Positions 6,627 to 11,420 of a stretch of DNA of 11,420 nt are shown here, piece after piece (the stretch's first letter is position 1; each line of letters opens with the position of its first letter). The DNA is taken from positions 1 through 11,420 of the forward strand of contig CALWWO010000092.1 in NCBI GenBank assembly GCA_944385265.1, in the 5' to 3' direction. The notes under the pieces were generated by a model that saw only the letters and a list, made by a program, of their open reading frames with translations, did not search any database and was not told the origin of the DNA. The DNA is from an uncultured Oscillospiraceae bacterium. Its GTDB lineage: Bacteria > Bacillota_A > Clostridia > Oscillospirales > Oscillospiraceae. Made by a program: the position numbers and the translations under genes.

Positions 6627-6995
6627 CTACTGCACCACGGCGTCGATATCCGGTGCATTATCGCTTACCACCGTTATAACCATCCTGTTCGGCAGGCATA
6701 TTATCGTCTCTCCGCCGTACATTTTCCGCCCCTGATTTATACACACATGGTCGGGGCATGACGCGTCTTCAACGCGCACGCTGCCGTTTTCGATAACTAT
6801 CGTATTGTATCGCCCGTCCCCGCCTACTTCTATCGTGATATCCTCGTCAAGCGGAAGCCTGTATATCTCGTCGCCGTCGACCGTAACTAAGGCATACGCC
6901 CCGGTATCGCGCGCGGCATAGATATATGCGCCGGTAAGGAACGCGGCAAGCAGGATCACCGCGACAAGTATTATATCGTTTTTATACTTTTTCAC
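6627..6995 (-). CDS. NusG domain II-containing membrane-anchored protein
   Basis: A 122-aa protein with an N-terminal membrane anchor (about residues 7-27) and an extracytoplasmic beta-rich domain of the NusG domain II family. The characteristic SCPDHVC (C80, C85) and ICLPNRMVI (C100) motifs are present, and it lacks the NusG N-terminal transcription domain, so it is not a transcription factor. Proteins like this are often encoded beside Gx transporters, as here, and sometimes near flavin- or Rnf-related genes, but no activity is established. The start is a GTG at 6995, 9 bases after AAGGA (7009-7005); an earlier in-frame ATG at 7067 has no such site and would put about 24 hydrophilic residues ahead of the anchor. 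Its stop overlaps the ribosome binding site of the Gx gene. The start is less certain than the family. Confidence 0.83.
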   Translation of the reverse strand: MKKYKNDIILVAVILLAAFLTGAYIYAARDTGAYALVTVDGDEIYRLPLDEDITIEVGGDGRYNTIVIENGSVRVEDASCPDHVCINQGRKMYGGETIICLPNRMVITVVSDNAPDIDAVVQ

Positions 6996-7094
6996 GGCTC
7001 TCCATCCTTCTCTCCTGCATACGTAGCGTCTCGCATCCCCGTGCAATACACCGGCAGTCAGCGGCAAAGCGCGTCTCTCGCGCGCGTATTCAAA

Positions 7095-8351
7095 TCACTC
7101 TACCGCAAGTCCCGTAAGATAGCGGCGCACCATATCGAGAGCGTTTATCGCCGCGGAATTTCTGACGCGGGCGCGCTCCGCGCCCAAATGGAGACAGCGG
7201 CAGTACGCCGTGACCCCGTCGGCAAGCGATATATAAACGGTGCCGACCGCAGTACCGCTCTCATCGCTGTCAGGTCCTGCTATGCCTGTTATCCCTATGC
7301 CGATATCCGAGCCGAGCCGGAGACGGACTCCCTTCGCCATTTGGGCGGCTACTTCCGCGCTCACAGCGCCCTTTTCCTCTATGAGATTTCTGTCCACGCC
7401 GAGCAGCGCATGCTTCGACTCGTTACTGTACGTCACGACGCCGCCGATATATGATCTCGACGCTCCGGCGGCGTCCGTAATACGTTTTGCCGTAAGCCCG
7501 CCGGTGCAGGATTCCGCCGTCGCGAGAGTTTTCCCCTTCTCTCCCAAAAGCTCCAGCACCGTCGCTTCAAGGCTCTTCTTGTCTGTCCCGTACACAACGT
7601 CTCCAAGTATATTGAGCACGTCTTTTATCACGGGACGCATCAGATTATCGGCCTCGTCCTTTGACGCGGCTTTTGCCGTAACGCGAAGGAGGACCTCGCC
7701 GTCCTTGGCGTACGGCGCAAGCGTCGGATTTTCAAGAGCCAGCATCATATCGCGCAGCTTATCCTCGACCGCCGATTCGGTCATCCCTATAACATGTATA
7801 TTGTGCGAGCGTATTTCAGAATCTGCAAGCCGTTTAAGATACGGCACGGCGCAGTTTTCAAGCATTGAACGGCACTCCCGCGGCGGACCCGGCAGCATGA
7901 GAACATGTATACCGTCCGCCTCAAACGCGCAGCCCGGCGCCGTTCCCCATTCGTTATGGAAAACAGTGCATTTCTCCGGCAGCAGCGCCTGTCTCAAATT
8001 GTTCTCCGTCATCGTATACGATTGCAGCCTCGTCGCAAAATAGCGCTTTATATTTTCGCCTTCGACCTCATCGTACACAAGCTTTTTACCGAATGCCTCC
8101 GCAATCGTCTGCTTTGTCAGATCGTCGCACGTAGGTCCCAGCCCGCCGGTCGTTATTATTATGTCAGCCCTTGTCTTCGCGATCTGGACGGCGCTTTTCA
8201 GACGCTTGGGATTATCGCCGACTACCGTGTGGAAATATACGTTTATTCCAAGCTCTGACAGCGCGCGCGAAACGTCCATTGCATCGGTGTTCGCGACGCT
8301 GCCGAGAAGCAGTTCCGTCCCTACCGAGATTATTTCAGCCGTATGGCTCAT
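7095..8351 (-). CDS. cinA: CinA: competence/damage-inducible protein A, nicotinamide-nucleotide amidohydrolase
   Basis: A 418-aa, two-domain cytosolic protein of usual family length. The N-terminal MoaB/Mog-like (COG1058) domain has EIISVGTELLLGSVANTDA (6-24), TTGGLGPTCDD (67-77) and LPGPPREC (153-160); in relatives it has ADP-ribose/NAD-pyrophosphatase activity. The C-terminal PncC domain has AESCTGGL (279-286) and GITGIAGPD (353-361) and deamidates NMN to nicotinic acid mononucleotide in pyridine-nucleotide salvage. In competent bacteria cinA is often linked to recA or pgsA; neither is seen here. The ATG at 8351 overlaps the thiI stop by four bases (ATGA), which indicates translational coupling, and conserved sequence begins right there. 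The open frame extending to 8489 is thiI sequence in another frame and is excluded. About 100 bases separate its stop from the next gene. Confidence 0.96.
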   Translation of the reverse strand: MSHTAEIISVGTELLLGSVANTDAMDVSRALSELGINVYFHTVVGDNPKRLKSAVQIAKTRADIIITTGGLGPTCDDLTKQTIAEAFGKKLVYDEVEGENIKRYFATRLQSYTMTENNLRQALLPEKCTVFHNEWGTAPGCAFEADGIHVLMLPGPPRECRSMLENCAVPYLKRLADSEIRSHNIHVIGMTESAVEDKLRDMMLALENPTLAPYAKDGEVLLRVTAKAASKDEADNLMRPVIKDVLNILGDVVYGTDKKSLEATVLELLGEKGKTLATAESCTGGLTAKRITDAAGASRSYIGGVVTYSNESKHALLGVDRNLIEEKGAVSAEVAAQMAKGVRLRLGSDIGIGITGIAGPDSDESGTAVGTVYISLADGVTAYCRCLHLGAERARVRNSAAINALDMVRRYLTGLAVE

Positions 8352-9520
8352 TGCTCCAGCTTCACCCTTTCTATGCCGCTTACCGCTTCGTCCACCAATC
8401 CCGCAACATCGAGCGTGCCTTCGACCTCCAAAACATCCTCTATTCTCGGCTTCGTACGCGGATGGCGCGGCGTGAACACCGTGCAGCAATCCTCATACGG
8501 GAGTATCGACGTTTCAAACGTCTCTATTTTCCTTGCAAGTTCGACTATCTCAGTTTTATCAAAGCATACGAGCGGTCTTAAAACAGGCAGCGTTATGCAC
8601 TCCTCCGTAACGCCCATAGCTTCCATAGTCTGGCTTGCGACCTGCCCGAGATTTTCTCCCGTAACGATGGCGGCGCAGCCGTTCGACTTTGCGATCCGTT
8701 CGGCTATCCTCATCATAAAGCGGCGCATTATGATAGTAAAATACTCCTCCGGGCATTTATCCCTGATCTCCTCCTGGATATGCGTAAACGGTACTATCTC
8801 TACCGTCATCCTGCCACAGTATTTAGTGAGTATCTGTGCAAGCTCCAGTACCTTCTGCTTTGCCTGCTCCGACGTATAAGGGAAAGAGAAAAAGTGTACC
8901 GGTATGACCGCAACGCCTCTCTTTGCAGCCATATATGTCGAAACCGGGCTGTCGATCCCGCCGGACAGCAGCGACACAACGCGCCCGTTAGCGCCCACCG
9001 GCATGCCGCCTGCGCCCGGCTCCGGCGCACAGTGCACATACGCCGCACGGTCCCTTATTTCTATATTTATTATGAGCTCTGGATTATGCACGTCCACCCT
9101 CGTATTGGGAAATTTGTCAGCCATAAGCCCGCCGACGTATTGCGAGAGCTGGATAGACGTCATAGGGAAAGCTTTATCCGCCCTTTTCGATTCCACCTTG
9201 AAGGATTCCGCGCTCATCATGGCGTCTCCAAGATACGTCTTTGCCGTTTCAAATATCGCGTCCTTATCCTTTTCGCAAGCTGCCGCGCGCGACACCGCTA
9301 CGACGCCGAAGATCGTCTTTGCTGCCTCAAATGCGCCGTCCATATCGCAGAGGCTGTCCTGCGGCTCTACATATATGGTAGACTGCATCGCGTACACGTT
9401 GAAATTACCGAAAGGCTTCATCCTGCGCCTGACGTTCCCGATAAGCTTCATCTCAAAGCTGCGCCTGTTTAGCCCTTTCAGTACGATCTCGCCCTGTTTC
9501 AGTAAAATTATATCTTCCAT
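8348..9520 (-). CDS. thiI: ThiI: tRNA uracil 4-sulfurtransferase (rhodanese-less type)
   Basis: ThiI transfers sulfur from a cysteine desulfurase to tRNA uridine-8 (s4U) and, in many bacteria, to ThiS for thiamine synthesis. From the ATG at 9520 the protein is 390 aa. It has an N-terminal ferredoxin-like segment (LLKQGEIVLKGLNRRSF, about 5-21), a THUMP domain (about 60-165) and a PP-loop ATP pyrophosphatase domain with SGGIDSP (186-192) and GENLGQVASQT (288-298). A CC pair in LPYEDCCTVF (345-346) lies where the family carries its conserved catalytic cysteine. There is no C-terminal rhodanese domain, as is usual in Gram-positives. GGAG at 9530-9533 lies 9 bases before this ATG; an in-frame ATG at 9544 would add eight residues. 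No cysteine desulfurase gene adjoins it. It is the first gene of the thiI-cinA-NusGII-Gx transcript. Confidence 0.96.
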   Translation of the reverse strand: MEDIILLKQGEIVLKGLNRRSFEMKLIGNVRRRMKPFGNFNVYAMQSTIYVEPQDSLCDMDGAFEAAKTIFGVVAVSRAAACEKDKDAIFETAKTYLGDAMMSAESFKVESKRADKAFPMTSIQLSQYVGGLMADKFPNTRVDVHNPELIINIEIRDRAAYVHCAPEPGAGGMPVGANGRVVSLLSGGIDSPVSTYMAAKRGVAVIPVHFFSFPYTSEQAKQKVLELAQILTKYCGRMTVEIVPFTHIQEEIRDKCPEEYFTIIMRRFMMRIAERIAKSNGCAAIVTGENLGQVASQTMEAMGVTEECITLPVLRPLVCFDKTEIVELARKIETFETSILPYEDCCTVFTPRHPRTKPRIEDVLEVEGTLDVAGLVDEAVSGIERVKLEQ

Positions 9521-9583
9521 TGCACCATGCTCCGTATTTATCATTTTAAATCGCTTCCTGCGATCATTATCCGCTAGACAGAT

Positions 9584-9612
9584 ATTATATCACGACATAC
9601 CCTTCAAATCAA
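9584..9612 (-). promoter_or_regulatory. Sigma-A-type promoter of the thiI operon
   Basis: On the minus strand TTGATT (9612-9607, 4 of 6 to the -35 consensus) is followed after 17 bases by a perfect TATAAT (9589-9584). The start point would be near 9577, leaving a leader of about 57 bases to the thiI ATG at 9520. Confidence 0.7.
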
Positions 9613-9641
9613 TCGGGCGTGCAGCACATGCCGGGCAGGAA

Positions 9642-9687
9642 AAGCGCCATCTCTCTCAACCCAAGTGGCAAAAAGGCTATGGCGCTT
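9642..9687. repeat. 9-bp perfect inverted repeat with 28-base spacer
   Basis: AAGCGCCAT (9642-9650) is the exact reverse complement of ATGGCGCTT (9679-9687). The spacer contains the smaller dyad CCAAGTGG. It could fold in RNA from either strand or be the ends of a small element. It lies just upstream of the thiI promoter. Confidence 0.6.
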
Positions 9688-9703
9688 CCATACCGCTGTA
9701 TGG
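9688..9703. repeat. 6-bp hairpin abutting the larger inverted repeat
   Basis: CCATAC (9688-9693) and GTATGG (9698-9703) are perfect complements around a CGCT loop. The hairpin starts on the base after the larger repeat ends, so the two would form adjacent, stackable stems. Confidence 0.55.
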
Positions 9704-9747
9704 CATTTTGGCGTTTTAATAAAGCGCTGTCTGCTATTGTCAATCGC

Positions 9748-9763
9748 CGGTAAAAAATTACCG
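9748..9763. repeat. CGGTAA/TTACCG hairpin
   Basis: A 6-bp perfect stem around four A on the plus strand (four T on the minus). There is no T-run beyond it, so it is not a convincing terminator by itself. Its right arm is the beginning of the first copy of the imperfect direct repeat. Confidence 0.4.
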
Positions 9764-9813
9764 CAAGCGAACTAACTTAAAGTTTGGCAAACAGATTACG
9801 GCAAAAAGCGAAC
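9757..9813. repeat. Imperfect direct repeat, period about 38 bases
   Basis: ATTACCGCAAGCGAAC (9757-9772) recurs as ATTACGGCAAAAAGCGAAC (9795-9813) with one substitution and three extra A. The second copy contributes the T-run and one arm of the terminator; the first has a weaker dyad at the same place. This looks like a degenerate duplication of a terminator-like unit. Confidence 0.45.
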
Positions 9814-9827
9814 AGAAAGTCTGACGC
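9803..9827 (-). terminator. Rho-independent terminator of the DUF6518-like gene
   Basis: On the minus strand GCGtCAGA (9827-9820) pairs with TCTGttCGC (9816-9808) around CTT, with a small internal mismatch, followed by five T (9807-9803). It lies about 30 bases after the stop codon at 9856-9858. Confidence 0.6.
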
Positions 9828-9855
9828 TCGGTCTCCTGCCCGCTTTGTTTTAACT

Positions 9856-10404
9856 TTATGAATCCTTATTTTTGAGCAGGGCTAAACCTGTTAAAATCAC
9901 AAATCCAATGTCTGATATCCTAATCCTATCAAACAATACAATTGCAGCTGCCAGCGTTAAAATAATAATGCCGGCAGTAATAATTTTTGAAATCCAGCTT
10001 TTACCTTTTGCATACCAGACGCAAAATCCCATCAGCGGAGAAAAGAGGGCAAATACTGCCCAACCGCAAACAAATATATGCGAATAAACGCTTTCCGTCA
10101 TTTCCGCTGTCACATAATATGCAGACAACATGCCAAAACAAAAGCAGAAAACGTTGACAGCGCCTCTCCCCGCCGTGCTGCTGTATATTGATATCAGAGT
10201 GCAGAGGAAGACCCAAACAGACATTTGTGAGAAGATATTGCCAAGATTTGTAGTGTAAATATCAAGCAGTTTTATAATTGCCCCTACAATTAACCCTAAG
10301 CAGAAAAGCAAAGCAGTATGAACAACAGCTTTGAAAAGTGGGTTTTTCGATTTGGTTTTCGGATACGATTCAGCAACTCCATTTTCTATACCGCTCCTTT
10401 TCAT
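9856..10404 (-). CDS. Small multi-pass membrane protein, probably DUF6518 family
   Basis: A protein of about 182 aa with five or six hydrophobic segments; after a polar N-terminus of about 25 residues, most of the chain is membrane-like. I recognise the pattern GAIIKLLDIYTTNLGNIFSQMSVW, then GRGAVNVFCFCFGMLSAYYVTAEM and FALFSPLMGFCVWYAKGKSW (given only in part here), as typical of DUF6518 membrane proteins; this is from memory of the family and is moderately sure. No function is known. Base use differs from its neighbours: it is visibly richer in A+T. The start is uncertain. ATG at 10404 has no ribosome binding site, while a good AAAAGGAG (10401-10394) lies inside the frame and points to an ATG at 10382 in another frame. 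It lies 49 bases after the comM-like gene, with no terminator between them. Confidence 0.7.
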   Translation of the reverse strand: MKRSGIENGVAESYPKTKSKNPLFKAVVHTALLFCLGLIVGAIIKLLDIYTTNLGNIFSQMSVWVFLCTLISIYSSTAGRGAVNVFCFCFGMLSAYYVTAEMTESVYSHIFVCGWAVFALFSPLMGFCVWYAKGKSWISKIITAGIIILTLAAAIVLFDRIRISDIGFVILTGLALLKNKDS

Positions 10405-10453
10405 TAGCCGTGGCACAGCGAATACAGCACTTACTGTTTACTGCCATGCTTTG

Positions 10454-11420
10454 CTATTTACCGTCCTGCGTAAAGTCATATGTACGGTACTGTATAGCCT
10501 CGGCTATATGCGCGGGCTTTATCGCGCCGCTCCCCTCAAGATCGGCTATCGTCCGCGCCACACGCAGTATCCTGTCGTACGATCTGGCTGTAAGCCCCAT
10601 ACGTTCAAACGCGCTTTTCATCAGCTTTTCGCATATATCGTCGAGCTCGCAAAACTCACTGAGCTGTTTTGTGCCCATCTGCGAATTTGACGCGATCCCC
10701 GTTCCGGCAAAGCGCGTATTCTGCACCTGCCTTGCCGCGTTTACGCGCGATCTGATAATTTCCGATGATTCTGCCCCGGATTTTTGTTTGAGCTCTTCAT
10801 ACTCCAGCGACGGCACCTCCACAAAAATATCTATCCTGTCGAGCAGCGGTCCCGATATCCTGCTGTGGTACCGCTTCACGGCGCTTTCCGAGCATTTGCA
10901 CCGTCCTGATTTATGCCCGTACCATCCGCATTTGCACGGATTCATCGCGCACACCAGCATAAAGCGGCTTGGATACGTAACGCTTCCGGAAGCTCTCGAT
11001 ATAGTCACCGACCCGTCCTCCAGCGGCTGGCGCAGCGTCTCAAGTACAGACGGCGAAAACTCCGGGAGCTCGTCCAAAAACAGCACGCCGTTATGCGCGA
11101 GCGACATTTCTCCCGGGCGGGGGTTTGACAGTCCGCCTGCCATCGCGGCGGCTGATATCGTGTGATGCGGTGATCTGAACGGGCGCTGAGTGATTATCGG
11201 CATACTGCCGCTTGTAAGTCCCGCGACCGAATGTATCTCGGTACATTCAAGCATTTCCTCTCTGCTCATATCCGGCAAAATCCCGGGCAGCCGCTTTGCG
11301 AGCATGCTCTTTCCCGCACCCGGCGAGCCGACGAGCATTATGTTGTGCCCACCCGCCGCGGCGACCTCGAGCGCCCTTTTAACATTTTCCTGACCCTTTA
11401 CATCGGAAAAGTCGAGTATA
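10454..11420 (-). CDS. comM: YifB/ComM-family Mg-chelatase-like AAA+ ATPase, C-terminal two thirds (runs off the right edge)
   Basis: About 321 residues are visible out of a usual 500-510; the N-terminal Lon-protease-like domain lies beyond the edge. The coding frame continues past the first internal ATG (11338) to the edge, where ILDFSDVKGQENVKRALEVA is typical of the family. Walker A GSPGAGKS (visible residues 31-38), Walker B GVLFLDELPEF (111-121), a cysteine cluster NPCKCGWYGHKSGRCKC (160-176) and ISGPLLDRIDI (188-198) mark the Mg-chelatase AAA+ core. The last 80 residues match the Mg_chelatase_C domain. In naturally transforming bacteria ComM is a hexameric helicase that branch-migrates incoming DNA during homologous recombination; in Clostridia the role is untested. 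No terminator follows the TAG at 10454. Identity is confident; the symbol is by family. Confidence 0.93.
   Translation of the reverse strand, partial: ILDFSDVKGQENVKRALEVAAAGGHNIMLVGSPGAGKSMLAKRLPGILPDMSREEMLECTEIHSVAGLTSGSMPIITQRPFRSPHHTISAAAMAGGLSNPRPGEMSLAHNGVLFLDELPEFSPSVLETLRQPLEDGSVTISRASGSVTYPSRFMLVCAMNPCKCGWYGHKSGRCKCSESAVKRYHSRISGPLLDRIDIFVEVPSLEYEELKQKSGAESSEIIRSRVNAARQVQNTRFAGTGIASNSQMGTKQLSEFCELDDICEKLMKSAFERMGLTARSYDRILRVARTIADLEGSGAIKPAHIAEAIQYRTYDFTQDGK

Larger units (their letters stand above)
9545..9855. other. Gene-free interval between the DUF6518-like gene and thiI
   Basis: About 310 bases contain no supported gene. From right to left, this is the 3' end and terminator of the membrane protein gene (9803-9827), a partly duplicated segment of about 38 bases, an A+T hairpin, a block with a long inverted repeat (9642-9703), and the thiI promoter (9584-9612). 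The middle part (9621-9760) has no assigned role. Confidence 0.65.

Noticed and set aside
7077..7094. GCGCG/CGCGC stem just after the cinA stop as a terminator
   Set aside because: The stem is only 5 bp and is followed by three T. The next gene is close and has no visible promoter, so transcription probably continues.
8352..8489. N-terminal extension of CinA into the thiI coding region
   Set aside because: The extension is thiI sequence read in another frame. Conserved CinA sequence begins at the ATG at 8351, which overlaps the thiI stop.
9588..9708. A minus-strand reading of about 40 codons with CxxH- and CPAC-like residues, broken by two in-frame stops
   Set aside because: It has two stops within a few codons, no ribosome binding site and overlaps the inverted repeats and the promoter. 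It could be a relic, but there is no support for a pseudogene call.
8780..9719. Long plus-strand open frames (230 and 271 codons) opposite thiI
   Set aside because: They are mirror frames of a high-GC coding region. The thiI strand carries the PP-loop and THUMP motifs, and the plus frames show no recognisable domain.
1..11420. CRISPR array, defence island, prophage or transposon
   Set aside because: No regularly spaced repeats, transposase, integrase, phage or toxin-antitoxin genes could be seen on either strand.

Overview
This window looks like chromosomal housekeeping DNA from a low- to mid-GC Bacillota, most likely a Clostridia (Oscillospirales/Ruminococcaceae-like) bacterium. The reasons are strong GGAGG-type ribosome binding sites, sigma-A-like promoters with TATAAT boxes, rho-independent terminators, a rhodanese-less ThiI, a cofactor-independent phosphoglycerate mutase of the type common in Clostridia, and the pairing of a NusG-domain-II membrane protein with a Gx transporter. 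This taxonomic placement is inference from protein style; there is no rRNA in the window.

Nearly everything is on the minus strand. Read in the direction of transcription (right to left): a partial comM/yifB-type Mg-chelatase-like AAA+ ATPase (10454 to the right edge); a small A+T-rich membrane protein, probably DUF6518 (9856-10404); a gene-free, inverted-repeat-rich stretch (9545-9855) that holds a terminator and the thiI promoter; an apparent operon thiI - cinA - NusG domain II protein - Gx transporter (9520 down to 6124), closed by a terminator at about 5913-5943; recG (5784-3727) with its own terminator (3685-3718); a MurJ/SpoVB-like lipid flippase (3647-2118); and, after one convergent gene, apgM - ispE (1596 down to the left edge), driven by a clear promoter at 1652-1680. 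The only plus-strand gene is a 70-aa DUF378 membrane protein (1872-2084). It converges on the flippase gene across a shared bidirectional terminator (2096-2116).

The genes serve central functions: lower glycolysis and isoprenoid precursor synthesis (apgM, ispE), envelope lipid transport (flippase), fork rescue and recombination (recG), tRNA thiolation and thiamine sulfur transfer (thiI), NMN/pyridine-nucleotide repair (cinA), and a membrane pair of unknown exact role. Several obvious open frames start too early. For recG and the flippase, a terminator hairpin lies inside the upstream extension and a GGAGG site marks the true start.

I do not see a defence system, CRISPR array, prophage, transposase, tRNA or rRNA. 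The least explained DNA is the intergenic segment around 9621-9835 and the A+T-rich gene beside it. These are the best places to look for something undescribed, but the evidence is modest.
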